43,979 bases of DNA from NCBI GenBank assembly GCA_004555265.1, contig SFIQ01000016.1, positions 1 to 43,979 on the forward strand, written 5' to 3'. The translations under genes and the position numbers were made by a program. Origin of the DNA: Ruminococcus sp. (GTDB lineage: Bacteria > Bacillota > Clostridia > Oscillospirales > Acutalibacteraceae). Position 1 is the first letter of the stretch; each line of letters opens with the position of its first letter. The notes beneath the pieces were generated by a model. It had not been told where the DNA came from. It did not search any database and was given only the letters and a program-made list of their open reading frames with translations. Shown here one piece after another: positions 9,107-17,272 of this stretch.

Positions 9107-9784
9107 TCAATCCCGCCGTTTGCGGCTTTTTTGGAGGTTTTTACCGAGCAGTCGATCCAGCACATAAGCAATATACCCGAGTGCCAAAAACGCAACGGTA
9201 ATGCCGAGAACAATCAACAAAACCTTGTCCCACCCGTACAAATCCACATCCAAAAACGGATACGGGTAGCGGCTTTTTGCGCCGCCGAAGCCCGAAAACA
9301 GGTTGTCGCTTATCTCGGCGCGCAACAGAACAAAGCCGAAATACAAATACGGAAGCACCAGCCACGCAATCGGGTACAGGCTTTTGTACTGCCCTTTCGG
9401 GAAAAACAGAAAATAGTCCAACACCACCATCACGGGCACAACATAATGCACCAAAAGATTTCCCGCAAGCAGTACAGGACTGGTTTGGTCTGCATTTGCT
9501 TCCATAACACCGTTTAACATAAAATGGTATACCAGTCCCGTCACCGCAATGCACATCGTAATACTGCCCTTTACAAGCGGATTTTCCTTTTTGCGCTGCG
9601 CCACCACCAACACCGCAAAATACACAAAGCACAAAATATTGCTTAAAATTGTATAATAGCAAGTGAGCATCGCGGCGTTGCCGCTTTTCGAAACCGCGGC
9701 ATATTGCAAAACGATGCCCGCTTCGCACAAAAATAAAAACAACAGACGGTATATCTGTTTCAAATACATATTCCGAATATACAT
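9107..9784 (-). CDS. Pr6Pr-family six-helix integral membrane protein
   Basis: A 225-residue membrane protein with about six hydrophobic helices and a basic C-terminal tail (KNLQKSRKRRD), which suggests a cytoplasmic C-terminus. The pattern (first helix IYRLLFLFLCEAGIVLQY, a central VYHFMLNGV, then LVHYVVPVMVVLDY, and a loop with YPYPFLDVDLYGW) matches the Pr6Pr family, which is related to FAR-17a/AIG1-like proteins. Members have no established biochemical role. The start ATG at 9784 has GGAGG six to seven bases upstream. It is a single gene closed by a strong terminator at 9050-9092 and is divergent from rubrerythrin. Confidence 0.75.
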   Translation of the reverse strand: MYIRNMYLKQIYRLLFLFLCEAGIVLQYAAVSKSGNAAMLTCYYTILSNILCFVYFAVLVVAQRKKENPLVKGSITMCIAVTGLVYHFMLNGVMEANADQTSPVLLAGNLLVHYVVPVMVVLDYFLFFPKGQYKSLYPIAWLVLPYLYFGFVLLRAEISDNLFSGFGGAKSRYPYPFLDVDLYGWDKVLLIVLGITVAFLALGYIAYVLDRLLGKNLQKSRKRRD

Positions 9785-9859
9785 AAAGCGCCTCCGCCGT
9801 TTGGTTTTTTTCTATTGTAACACCATCTTGCAAATTCTGCAATTTTTTTGAAAAGTTTC

Positions 9860-9887
9860 TTGCATATTTTTTGCGAAGCGCTATAAT
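9860..9887 (+). promoter_or_regulatory. Promoter of the rubrerythrin-rubredoxin operon
   Basis: TTGCAT (9860-9865) and TATAAT (9882-9887) are separated by 16 bases, about 60 bases before the rubrerythrin start codon. No obvious PerR or Rex site was recognised. Confidence 0.75.
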
Positions 9888-9945
9888 AGATATGAAATAC
9901 GGCAGAGGCCGTGATTTACATTTTTAAAGGAAAAAGGTGACAAAA

Positions 9946-10485
9946 ATGGCTGAATTAAAAGGCAGCAAAACCGAACAAAATTTGATGACCGCTTTTGCGG
10001 GCGAGTCGCAGGCACATACAAAATATTTGTATTACGCCTCGAAGGCAAAAAAGGACGGTTATGTGCAAATCGGCGCACTGTTTGAAGAAACCGCAAAGAA
10101 CGAAAAAGAGCACGCCAAAATTTGGTTTAAGTTGTTGCACGGCGGTATGCCCGCAACCACCGAGAACTTAAAGGACGCGGCGGCAGGCGAAAACTACGAG
10201 TGGACCGATATGTACGCGGGCTTTGCAAAAACCGCGCGTGAGGAAGGCTTTGACGATATTGCCACGCTGTTTGACGGCGTTGCGGCAATTGAAAAAGAGC
10301 ATGAGGAACGCTACAAAAAGCTGCTCCAAAACATCGAGGGCGATTTGGTATTCTCGAAAGACGGCGACGCGGTATGGCAGTGCGCCAACTGCGGCCACAT
10401 TTTGGTTGGCAAAAAAGCGCCCGAGGTTTGCCCCGTTTGCGCACATCCGCAGGCATATTTCCAAGTCCGTGCGGAAAACTATTGA
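9946..10485 (+). CDS. rbr: Rubrerythrin
   Basis: Non-heme diiron peroxidase of anaerobes that reduces hydrogen peroxide with electrons from rubredoxin. The 179-residue protein has the four-helix diiron domain with conserved E20, an ExxH at E53-H56 and a second ExxH at E116-H119, followed by a C-terminal rubredoxin-like iron site built from C146-x2-C149 and C162-x2-C165. An upstream in-frame GTG (9937) is possible, but ATG at 9946 is better placed after AGGTG. A small rubredoxin gene follows 38 bases downstream, a likely electron donor, and one terminator closes both. This pair is typical of oxidative-stress defence in strict anaerobes. Confidence 0.96.
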   Translation: MAELKGSKTEQNLMTAFAGESQAHTKYLYYASKAKKDGYVQIGALFEETAKNEKEHAKIWFKLLHGGMPATTENLKDAAAGENYEWTDMYAGFAKTAREEGFDDIATLFDGVAAIEKEHEERYKKLLQNIEGDLVFSKDGDAVWQCANCGHILVGKKAPEVCPVCAHPQAYFQVRAENY

Positions 10486-10523
10486 TAACCTACTGTTGAA
10501 TTCTTCAAAAGGAGGAAAAACCC

Positions 10524-10643
10524 ATGGCAAAATATGTTTGCACCGTTTGCGGCTATGTCTATGAGGGCGACGAACTGCCCGAGGATTTTGAATGCCCGCT
10601 GTGCGGCGTCGGCGCCGACCAATTTGAAAAGGTCGAAGAATAA
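10524..10643 (+). CDS. Short rubredoxin (39 residues)
   Basis: Small iron protein with a Cys4 site, expected to carry electrons to the rubrerythrin encoded just upstream. The ligands are in CTVCGY (residues 6-11) and CPLCGVGADQF (about 24-34). Typical rubredoxins have about 52-54 residues; this one lacks the roughly 13-residue loop between the first CxxCGY and the second CPxCG, making it like the rubredoxin domains fused to rubrerythrins and flavoproteins. ATG at 10524 follows an excellent AGGAGG. It is too short for many gene finders but is clearly real: the strong site, preserved ligands, operon position and a terminator 16 bases after the stop all agree. Confidence 0.93.
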   Translation: MAKYVCTVCGYVYEGDELPEDFECPLCGVGADQFEKVEE

Positions 10644-10658
10644 GCAACGCACATAAAA

Positions 10659-10703
10659 ATCGCCCTGTGCACCGTTTGGTGCACAGGGTGATTTTTTGTT
10701 TTT
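10659..10703 (+). terminator. Terminator of the rbr-rubredoxin operon
   Basis: A 15-bp stem (10659-10673 with 10678-10692, one G-T pair) with loop GTTT is followed by TTTTTTGTTTTT. Confidence 0.95.
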
Positions 10704-10714
10704 GGTCGGATTGT

Positions 10715-10870
10715 TGCAGGCGCGAACTGTGTTCGCCCGCACCATTTTCCTTCTGTGGCGTTCAGTCGAAGAATCGCCTTCCGATTAAAATGCCCTTTAT
10801 CGCACAAGATCCTTCACTTCGTTCAGGATGACTTTTTCGGTTATTTTTGCGGCACGGTACGACCATTCCC
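10715..10870. repeat. Intergenic repeat modules (block B)
   Basis: Contains the GCGAACTGTGTTCGCCC module (about 10720-10738), a diverged copy of the GTCATTCTGAG inverted-repeat element (about 10750-10831, ending AAGATCCTTCACTTCG and CAGGATGAC), and a diverged GACCGTTCC module (10850-10870). No gene is seen. Confidence 0.75.
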
Positions 10871-10901
10871 AACATACATCCATTTGCATTTGAGAAAATC
10901 A

Positions 10902-11810
10902 TTATTTCTCCATCAAGGTGACCATAACGGCTTTTTGTGCGTGGAGGCGGTTTTCCGCTTCGTCGAAAATTTCGTCGGCGTGGGCTTCAAACACATCGGC
11001 GGTGATTTCCTCGCCGCGGTGTGCGGGCAGACAATGCTGTACCATACAGCCGCTGTTGGCAACGGAAAGCAGTTGCTTATTCACCTGATACACGCCCTCG
11101 AACACCTTGCGGCGTTCTGCCGCTTCGTCCTCTTGCCCCATGGACGCCCAAACATCGGTGAAAATTACATCGGCGTCTGCCGCCGCTTCTTTCGGGTCGC
11201 GGCAAAGGGCAAAGTTCTGATAAGGCTTTGCAAAATCCAAAACTTGGCTGTCGGGGTCATAGCCTTCCGGGCAGGCAACGGAAACTGCCATTCCCGTTTT
11301 CAATCCGCCTACAATCAGGGAGTTCGCCATATTGTTGCCGTCGCCGATATAGCACATTTTTAAGCCGTCCAAATGGCCTTTATGCTCACGGACGGTCAAC
11401 AGGTCGGCAAGCACCTGGCAAGGGTGGCAAAAATCCGTTAAGCCGTTGATAATCGGGATAGAGCCGTATTTTGCAAGGTTTTCGACCTCGCTCTGCTCGA
11501 AAGTTCTGATCATAATCCCGTCCAAATAGCGTGAAAGCACGCGTGCGGTATCCTGAATCGGCTCGCCGCGGCCGATTTGTAAATCACGGTTTGATAAAAA
11601 CAGCGCCTGCCCGCCCAACTGATACATACCCGTTTCAAAGGATACGCGCGTTCTTGTGGAGGACTTTTGGAAAATCATACCCAAGGTCTGCCCTTTTAAA
11701 CGCTTGTGGGCAATGCCGTTTTTGGTTTCGTATTTCAGTTGGTCCGCAAGGTTTAACAGGTCTTCAATCTCCTGCGGGGTGGTGGTCAGCAAACTCAGTA
11801 AATGTTTCAT
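10902..11810 (-). CDS. argF: Ornithine carbamoyltransferase
   Basis: Forms citrulline from ornithine and carbamoyl phosphate, the sixth step of arginine synthesis. The 302-residue protein has the carbamoyl-phosphate motif STRTR near residues 51-55, HPCQ near 129-132, and the ornithine-loop motif HCLPAHRGEE near the C-terminus, all complete. The frame is open further upstream, but ATG at 11810 follows AAGGAG 6 bases away, and the upstream argD stop lies just before it (gap 10 bases). It is the last gene of the arginine cluster. No carAB genes are in the window. The biosynthetic role, rather than a catabolic arcB role, is inferred from the cluster. Confidence 0.96.
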   Translation of the reverse strand: MKHLLSLLTTTPQEIEDLLNLADQLKYETKNGIAHKRLKGQTLGMIFQKSSTRTRVSFETGMYQLGGQALFLSNRDLQIGRGEPIQDTARVLSRYLDGIMIRTFEQSEVENLAKYGSIPIINGLTDFCHPCQVLADLLTVREHKGHLDGLKMCYIGDGNNMANSLIVGGLKTGMAVSVACPEGYDPDSQVLDFAKPYQNFALCRDPKEAAADADVIFTDVWASMGQEDEAAERRKVFEGVYQVNKQLLSVANSGCMVQHCLPAHRGEEITADVFEAHADEIFDEAENRLHAQKAVMVTLMEK

Positions 11811-11820
11811 AATTTTCTCC

Positions 11821-12993
11821 TTATTCCGAGAGCACACGCTCTAAAATCCATAGTCCCTTGTCGATTTCTTCGTAAGTAATGGTAAGCGGCGGGAGCATTC
11901 GCAAAGTGGATTTTGCCGTTAAGATAAGCAAGCCGTTTTCACAGCATTTTTTGGCGATTTCGCCCGCTTTTTTCGTTTTTAAATCAATACCTATCATTAA
12001 GCCTCGACCACGGACGCTCTCTACATCTGTAAAGGCTTTCACCTTGTCACGAATATACTCGCCTTTTGCGGAAACCTCTGCCAAAAACGCATCGTCCAGC
12101 CGTTCTAAAACGGCTAATGCGCCGGCACAGGCAACGGGATTGCCGCCGAAAGTCGTGCCGTGTGTGCCCGCTGTCAGCGTATTGCCGAGCGCAGCACGGC
12201 AAAGGCACGCGCCCATGGGGAGTCCCCCACCGATACCTTTTGCGGTTGTCAAGATGTCAGGCTTTACACCCACGGTTTCATAGGCGAACAGTTTGCCCGT
12301 TCTGCCCACACCCGTTTGCACCTCGTCAAAGATTAAAAGCACATCGTTTTCATCGCAAACCGTGCGGACAAACTCGATAAATTCCTGCGGGGTTTCCAAA
12401 ACACCGCCCTCGCCTTGAATCACCTCTAACATCACGGCGCAAACCGTGCCGTCCAGCATATCTTCAAGTGCTTTGCAGTCCCCTGCTTCGGCGTAACGAA
12501 AGCCCTCTAAAAACGGGGTGAAAAATTCGTGGTAATGGTCCTGCCCTGTGGCGGTGATGGTCGCCATGGTTCTGCCGTGAAAGGAATTTTTCAAGCTGAC
12601 GATATTGTACCGCCCCTCGCCGTATTTGTCAAAACTGTATTTGCGGGCAAGTTTAATGGCACACTCATTTGCCTCCGCGCCCGAATTGCAGAACAGGACT
12701 TTCGGGAAGCCCGATTTTTCACAAATCGCCTTTGCCGCTTTGGCAACCGTTTCATTGTAATAGAGATTTGAGGTGTGCTGTAACTTGTCAAGTTGTGCTT
12801 TAACCGCCGTTTTCCAGCCCTCGTCATTGGTGCCCAAGGCGTTTACGCCGATGCCTGCGGTAAAGTCGATATACGCTTTCCCCTCGCTGTCAAAATAGGT
12901 GGCATTTTCGCCGTGTTCCAACGCCACGGGAAAGTGGGCGTAGGTGGGCATCAAATAAGTATCTGCGGTTTCTTTGATTTCTGTAAAATGCAT
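11821..12993 (-). CDS. argD: Acetylornithine aminotransferase
   Basis: PLP enzyme that converts N-acetylglutamate semialdehyde to N-acetylornithine. The 390-residue class III aminotransferase has NSGAEANECAIKLAR (phosphate binding), SFHGRTMATI, IFDEVQTGVGRTGK (aspartate to PLP nitrogen) and TTAKGIGGGLP, whose lysine forms the Schiff base. ATG at 12993 is preferred over the longer frame opening at 13041, because the longer version would begin inside argB and the AAGGA site sits 9 bases before 12993. It lies 16 bases after argB and 10 before argF, so all three are co-transcribed. Confidence 0.96.
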   Translation of the reverse strand: MHFTEIKETADTYLMPTYAHFPVALEHGENATYFDSEGKAYIDFTAGIGVNALGTNDEGWKTAVKAQLDKLQHTSNLYYNETVAKAAKAICEKSGFPKVLFCNSGAEANECAIKLARKYSFDKYGEGRYNIVSLKNSFHGRTMATITATGQDHYHEFFTPFLEGFRYAEAGDCKALEDMLDGTVCAVMLEVIQGEGGVLETPQEFIEFVRTVCDENDVLLIFDEVQTGVGRTGKLFAYETVGVKPDILTTAKGIGGGLPMGACLCRAALGNTLTAGTHGTTFGGNPVACAGALAVLERLDDAFLAEVSAKGEYIRDKVKAFTDVESVRGRGLMIGIDLKTKKAGEIAKKCCENGLLILTAKSTLRMLPPLTITYEEIDKGLWILERVLSE

Positions 12994-13009
12994 AGTCTGT
13001 AATCCTTCT

Positions 13010-13879
13010 TTATGCTGAAAACATTGTACCGATACCGGCATCGGTGAACAATTCGATTAAAATGGAATGGGGGATTCTGCCGTCAATGATATTGGTGCGT
13101 GTAACGCCTCGACGCACCGCCTCCACACAGCAGTCGATTTTCGGAATCATACCGCCCGAAATAATCCCCTGCGCTTTTAAAGACGGAATTTCGGACACCT
13201 TGACCTCTTGAATTAAAGTGCTTTCGTCATCCTTGTCACGCAAAAGGCCGCTGATATCGGTCATCAAAAGGAGTTTTTCCGCATGCAGGCAAGAAGCAAT
13301 CCTCGCCGCCGCCGTGTCCGCATTGATATTGTAAACCTCGCCGTTTTCGCCGCCGCCCACGGTGGAAATCACGGGAATATAACCGCTTGCTATGGCATCG
13401 TTAATGACCTTTGTGTTGATTTTTACAATATCGCCCACAAAGCCGATGTCCTCGCCTGCATCGTGCTTTTTCGCCTGAATCATATCGCCGTCCAAGCCGC
13501 AAAGCCCCACAGCCTGCCCGCCGTGGCAAGTTAAGAGTTGCACCAAATGCTTATTGACCTTGCCCGCAAGCACCATTTGCACCACTTCAACGGTTTCTTC
13601 GTCCGTATAGCGAAGTCCGCCCACAAAACGGCTTTCTTTGCCGATTCGCTTTAACATATCGTTGATTTCGGGGCCGCCGCCGTGCACCAGCACCACATTG
13701 ACACCCACAGAACGCAAAAGCACAATGTCGGTCATCACCGCGTCCTGCAATGCTTCATTTATCATGGCGTTGCCGCCGTATTTTATCACAACCGTTTTGC
13801 CGTTGTAGCGTTGAATATAGGGCAACGCCTGCACCAGCACCTCACTGCGATCTGCGTGAGAAAGTTTGGAAATGTCCAT
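13010..13879 (-). CDS. argB: Acetylglutamate kinase
   Basis: Phosphorylates N-acetylglutamate, usually the feedback-controlled step of the cyclic arginine pathway. The 289-residue protein of the amino-acid kinase fold has VVIKYGGNAM near the N-terminus, the substrate loop VLVHGGGPEIN, and the ATP-site stretch LLMTDISGLL. ATG at 13879 follows GAGGAGG seven bases upstream; the frame is open to 13900 but without a site. An N-terminal helix (LSHADRSEVLVQALPYIQRY) precedes the kinase core, a feature of arginine-sensitive hexameric enzymes, so feedback inhibition by arginine is likely (inference). The 321-base gap separating it from argJ holds repeats and a large hairpin. Confidence 0.96.
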   Translation of the reverse strand: MDISKLSHADRSEVLVQALPYIQRYNGKTVVIKYGGNAMINEALQDAVMTDIVLLRSVGVNVVLVHGGGPEINDMLKRIGKESRFVGGLRYTDEETVEVVQMVLAGKVNKHLVQLLTCHGGQAVGLCGLDGDMIQAKKHDAGEDIGFVGDIVKINTKVINDAIASGYIPVISTVGGGENGEVYNINADTAAARIASCLHAEKLLLMTDISGLLRDKDDESTLIQEVKVSEIPSLKAQGIISGGMIPKIDCCVEAVRRGVTRTNIIDGRIPHSILIELFTDAGIGTMFSA

Positions 13880-13940
13880 ATTGTTTCCTCCTCGGAACAA
13901 AGTTGAATCTTGTTATTCGCCCTCTCTGACGAGAATTTGA

Positions 13941-14049
13941 TGCTTCTTGGCGGCGGGGGGCGCGGGTGTCCGGTGGACACCTCTGCGAATGAAATGAGCA
14001 GAAGCGCTGTCCGAGCCGACAGGCGAGTAATTCAAGCCCCCGCCCTACC
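13941..14049. repeat. Repeat modules between argJ and argB (block C)
   Basis: Contains a GC-rich run, a hairpin GGTGTCC-GGT-GGACACC (13965-13981), an AGCGCTGTCCGAGCCGACAG-type segment, and the tail CAAGCCCCCGCCCTACC of the GC-box module (about 14032-14049). It interrupts an otherwise tight arginine operon. Confidence 0.65.
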
Positions 14050-14095
14050 GAGAACAACTCTACATTGCATAACATATACATTTTTTTGATATTCG

Positions 14096-14205
14096 CCTGA
14101 TTTTCAAGTGTGCGTGCTATACGGCTTTTGGATTGCCCGAAGTGTATGTTTTATACACGAGTGGGCAAGCCAAAAGTCGCAGAGTGCGTGCAATTGAAAA
14201 TCAGG
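14096..14205 (+). other. Long imperfect hairpin overlapping the argJ stop codon
   Basis: The two ends CCTGATTTTCAA (14096-14107) and TTGAAAATCAGG (14194-14205) pair perfectly, and pairing continues through CTTTTGG/CCAAAAG, GCCC/GGGC and GTGTAT/ATACAC to a GTTTT loop (14148-14152). Six positions (for example 14111-14190, 14112-14189, 14115-14186, 14116-14185, 14124-14177) pair as G-U in plus-strand RNA but would be A-C mismatches in minus-strand RNA. The argJ stop (14203-14201) lies in the right arm. It may be a small RNA antisense to the argJ end, a repeat-element relic or a processing/termination structure; no plus-strand promoter or T-tract was recognised. Confidence 0.6.
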
Positions 14206-15433
14206 TTCTGTAATCTCCGTTGATTTTTACATATTCATAAGTCAGGTCGCATCCGTAAGCGGTGGCGGAAAATTCGCCGTCGTTTAAATCCACCTTGATG
14301 GTAATTTCGTCCTCTAACAAAATTTCTTTTGCTTTTTCCTCTGAAAATTCTATGCCTGCGCCGTTACGGCAGACGAAAATTTCACCCTTCGCAGAAACGA
14401 AAGACACATCAATTTTCGTAACATCAATCTCTGCGCCCGCATATCCGAGGGCACACAGCACCCTGCCCCAGTTGGCGTCCGAACCGAACATTGCGGTTTT
14501 CACAAGGGGGGAACGGATAACCGATTTTGCGCAGGTTTTGGCGATTTCTTCGGTTTTGGCATGATTTACCTCGCAAAGCACCAATTTTGTGGCACCCTCG
14601 CCGTCTTTGGCAAGCATACAGACAACATAATTGCAAATTTTATAGAGCGCACGGCAGAATTTCTGATAATTCTCGCTGTCCGTATTTTCAATACGGCTGT
14701 TTTCGCAAAGTCCGTTTGCCAGAATTGCAACCGTATCGTTTGTGGAAGTATCGCCATCCACCGAAAGCATATTATATGTTCTTTCCACGCACCACAGGAG
14801 CGCACTTTTTAAACACGCAGCGGTGATATTCGCATCGGTTGTAATAAAGGAAAGCATGGTTGCCATATTGGGGTGAATCATACCGCTACCCTTGGCTATG
14901 GCGCCGATGGTACAGGGTTTGCCGTCTAAATCGAAAGAAACAGAGATATGTTTCTTGATTGTATCGGTGGTCATAATCGCCTCTGCCGCCGCGTCCGAAC
15001 CGTTTGCGGACAGTCCGTCGGCAAGTTCTTGCATACCGTTTTGTATGGGCTCTAAATCAATGGGCTGACCGATGACACCCGTGGAGCCGACAATTACATC
15101 CTCGGCGGAAACACCCGTATATTCAGCCGCAAGGTCACACATTGCCTGCGCTTTTTCCACGCCGTCGGCGTTGCAGGTATTGGCAATGCCGCTGTTGCAG
15201 ATAACCGCACGGGCTTTGCCGTTTTCGAGATTTTTGCGTGTGACGGTAATCGGCGCGCCGTACACAAGATTTTTGGTATAAACCGCCGCCGCGTCACATT
15301 CGGTTTCGGACAAAATCAGCATCAAGTCCTTTTTGTCCTTATTTTTGCGAATGCCGCAGTGTATGCCGTTGGCTTGAAAGCCTTTGGGCGAGGTCACCCC
15401 GCCGTTTGTGTCGATTTTGATTGAAAATGCCAT
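14201..15433 (-). CDS. argJ: Bifunctional ornithine acetyltransferase / N-acetylglutamate synthase
   Basis: Transfers the acetyl group from N-acetylornithine back to glutamate and so runs the cyclic arginine pathway; bifunctional forms can also use acetyl-CoA. The 410-residue precursor has the self-cleavage site in GSGMIHPNMATML, where Thr192 becomes the N-terminal nucleophile of the beta chain. ATG at 15433 has AGGAG six bases upstream. Its presence explains why no argA or argE is needed in this cluster. It sits between argC (54 bases upstream, with one repeat module in the gap) and argB. Its TGA stop lies within a long hairpin. Confidence 0.97.
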   Translation of the reverse strand: MAFSIKIDTNGGVTSPKGFQANGIHCGIRKNKDKKDLMLILSETECDAAAVYTKNLVYGAPITVTRKNLENGKARAVICNSGIANTCNADGVEKAQAMCDLAAEYTGVSAEDVIVGSTGVIGQPIDLEPIQNGMQELADGLSANGSDAAAEAIMTTDTIKKHISVSFDLDGKPCTIGAIAKGSGMIHPNMATMLSFITTDANITAACLKSALLWCVERTYNMLSVDGDTSTNDTVAILANGLCENSRIENTDSENYQKFCRALYKICNYVVCMLAKDGEGATKLVLCEVNHAKTEEIAKTCAKSVIRSPLVKTAMFGSDANWGRVLCALGYAGAEIDVTKIDVSFVSAKGEIFVCRNGAGIEFSEEKAKEILLEDEITIKVDLNDGEFSATAYGCDLTYEYVKINGDYRT

Positions 15434-15452
15434 ATATTTCTCCTGTTTATTT

Positions 15453-15480
15453 CACGGCGGGAGCAAGCCCCCGCCCTACA
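15453..15480. repeat. Single GC-box repeat module between argC and argJ (block D)
   Basis: One copy of the GGCGGGAGCAAGCCCCCGCC module followed by CTAC, filling most of the 54-base gap. It can fold into a hairpin in the argC-argJ message. Confidence 0.8.
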
Positions 15481-15487
15481 TTGTTTA

Positions 15488-16420
15488 CTAAATCTCCAAA
15501 TTAAATTCTGCCGGGAGGCCCATTTTGATGTTCATACATTCGAGTGCCGCACCGCTTGCGCCTTTGCCCAGGTTATCGTAACGGGCGAGGAGCAAAATGC
15601 GCTCGTCATTGCCGCAGACGGTAATATCCATACTGTCGGTTTCCGCTTTGGCGTTGGCGGATAGGAAGCCCGCCTCGCCCATACTGTCTTGAAAACGCAC
15701 AATCGGGGTATTGTATTTCTCTTTGTAAAGGGCTTTGATGTCCTCTGCCGTTTTGCCGTTTTGTAAATCGTTTTTGAAAAGCGGCACGGTCACAAGCATA
15801 CCGCTGAAATAATCGCAAATAAACGGGCAAAAAATCGGCGTGACCGAAAGCCCTGAAATGATGCGCATTTCTTTTAAATGCTTGTGCTCTTGGGTGAGGG
15901 CATAGGCACGGGGCGCATCTAACAGCGGGTCGCGTTCCATATCTTCATACTGGGCAATCCCCTTTTTGCCTGCGCCGCTGTATCCGGACATGGCGTGGCA
16001 GGAAAAGGCGTGATCGGGGGAAACGAGCCCTGCGTCTACCAAGGGTTTTACAAGGGCGATAAAGCCGCTTGCGTAGCACCCGGGCACGGCAATGCGGTTG
16101 GAATTTTTGAGTTTTTTCGCAAGTGTTTCGGATAATTCCGGAAACCCGTATGCAAATTCCTCGTTTGTGCGGTGTGCGGTAGAGGTATCAATCACAACGG
16201 TTTTTTCGTTTTCGATTAAGCCTACCGCCTCCACAGCCGCCGCATCGGGCAAGCAGAGAAAGGCAATATCCGCCGCATTGAGCGCTTTCTTTCGTGCATT
16301 TATATCCTTGCGAAGTTCTTCGGGCAAGGTAATGAGTTCAATATCTTCGCGGGTTTTCAGGCGGTCAAAAATTTTCAACCCCGTTGTACCCTGCGAACCG
16401 TCAATAAATACTTTGGTCAT
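15488..16420 (-). CDS. argC: N-acetyl-gamma-glutamyl-phosphate reductase (type 2)
   Basis: NADPH-dependent reductase that makes N-acetylglutamate semialdehyde. The 310-residue protein starts with a nucleotide-binding segment (VFIDGSQGTTGLKI) and has the catalytic cysteine in AVPGCYASGF at C115. Its length and GSQGTTG loop match the shorter type 2 ArgC rather than the roughly 345-residue type 1. The start ATG at 16420 has only a weak ribosome-binding site, which may reflect coupling to the gene 13 bases upstream. The downstream neighbour is argJ, which uses a later product of the same pathway. Confidence 0.95.
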   Translation of the reverse strand: MTKVFIDGSQGTTGLKIFDRLKTREDIELITLPEELRKDINARKKALNAADIAFLCLPDAAAVEAVGLIENEKTVVIDTSTAHRTNEEFAYGFPELSETLAKKLKNSNRIAVPGCYASGFIALVKPLVDAGLVSPDHAFSCHAMSGYSGAGKKGIAQYEDMERDPLLDAPRAYALTQEHKHLKEMRIISGLSVTPIFCPFICDYFSGMLVTVPLFKNDLQNGKTAEDIKALYKEKYNTPIVRFQDSMGEAGFLSANAKAETDSMDITVCGNDERILLLARYDNLGKGASGAALECMNIKMGLPAEFNLEI

Positions 16421-16433
16421 AGATAATCTCGCT

Positions 16434-17243
16434 TTACATCATTTTGAAATCAGGTAGTTTTGTTTTAAATTCCTTTTTGCTTTCCCAATCGTTTTTCTTA
16501 TAACTTCGTCTGTCCATGGAATTATCGTGCCAAGTTGACAGATTCGTTAAATTTTGTTTAATGAAACCCGCTAAATAGATTTCTCTACACCTATCCGTGT
16601 GATTAAATGAATAATTTTCCAAAATGGGTTCATCATCGTTTAAATACAGGTTTTTCAGATCCCAAACGCTTAGCGGTTTGCCATCTTTTGTAAACCAACA
16701 GTTAAACGAAGGGTCAAACAGTACCCATTTTTGCAGTTCGCGGCAGTAAACATGTGTAACAAAATGGCAACCGCCGTTTGTACTTAACAGACAAATCGGA
16801 TACGCGAAGATTTGCAGTGCCAGCAGACAGTCCGTGAACACCACTGCCTTTTCACGACAACAAATTGCGTGAGAAAAATCCTGCCCGTAGGCGTATTCCA
16901 AAATATCCAAAGGATTATCTGCTTTCCACTTAAAGGCGGCACCGCTGTAAAAGGTATTATCTGTCAGCCACTGCATAATGCGCACAGTCTTTTCAAAATC
17001 CGTTCCGTCACCTGCACACTTTTTTAAATCATACTTTTCCAAAAGCGTTGCATACAGCGAAATTTGCCCAAACAGGTTTTCTGCCGTTGTTTCTGTTAAT
17101 TCCGCATCGCTGCCTTGTTCGAGAGGAACAAATGTATTTCTGTCCATTTTTTCTACAAAGGCAAGATAATTTTCCCATTTTTGCAGTTTGTGCAATTTCA
17201 TGCGCAAAAAGAGTCCCATTTTTCTCTTTCTCCTCATACTCAT
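16434..17243 (-). CDS. Transglutaminase-like (papain-fold) protein inside the arg cluster
   Basis: A 269-residue soluble protein with a Cys-His-Asp arrangement typical of transglutaminase-like proteins: a cysteine in AICCREKAVVFTDC (about residue 126), a histidine in CHFVTHVYC (about 158) and an aspartate in WVLFDPSFN (about 172). Such proteins are often proteases or amidases; no substrate can be named. There is no signal peptide; the N-terminus is strongly basic (MSMRRKRKMGLFLRMK). Three starts are possible (17243, 17237, 17219); a tandem 22-bp repeat supplies a ribosome-binding site for both the first and last. The sequence looks more A+T-rich than the flanking arg genes, suggesting later acquisition. 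It is 13 bases upstream of argC and so probably co-transcribed. Confidence 0.65.
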   Translation of the reverse strand: MSMRRKRKMGLFLRMKLHKLQKWENYLAFVEKMDRNTFVPLEQGSDAELTETTAENLFGQISLYATLLEKYDLKKCAGDGTDFEKTVRIMQWLTDNTFYSGAAFKWKADNPLDILEYAYGQDFSHAICCREKAVVFTDCLLALQIFAYPICLLSTNGGCHFVTHVYCRELQKWVLFDPSFNCWFTKDGKPLSVWDLKNLYLNDDEPILENYSFNHTDRCREIYLAGFIKQNLTNLSTWHDNSMDRRSYKKNDWESKKEFKTKLPDFKMM

Positions 17244-17272
17244 TGTGCAATCTCCTCATACTCATTGTGCAA
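17229..17272. repeat. 22-bp tandem duplication carrying start codon and ribosome-binding site
   Basis: Two exact 22-bp copies (17229-17250 and 17251-17272) in tandem. Read on the minus strand each contains an ATGAGTATGAGGAG core, so the second AGGAG lies 8 bases before the ATG at 17243 and the first lies 10 bases before the ATG at 17219. Confidence 0.95.

Noticed and set aside
9003..9110. 36-residue N-terminal extension of the FAD/Rieske protein
   Set aside because: The extension crosses a transcription terminator and has no ribosome-binding site or family similarity.
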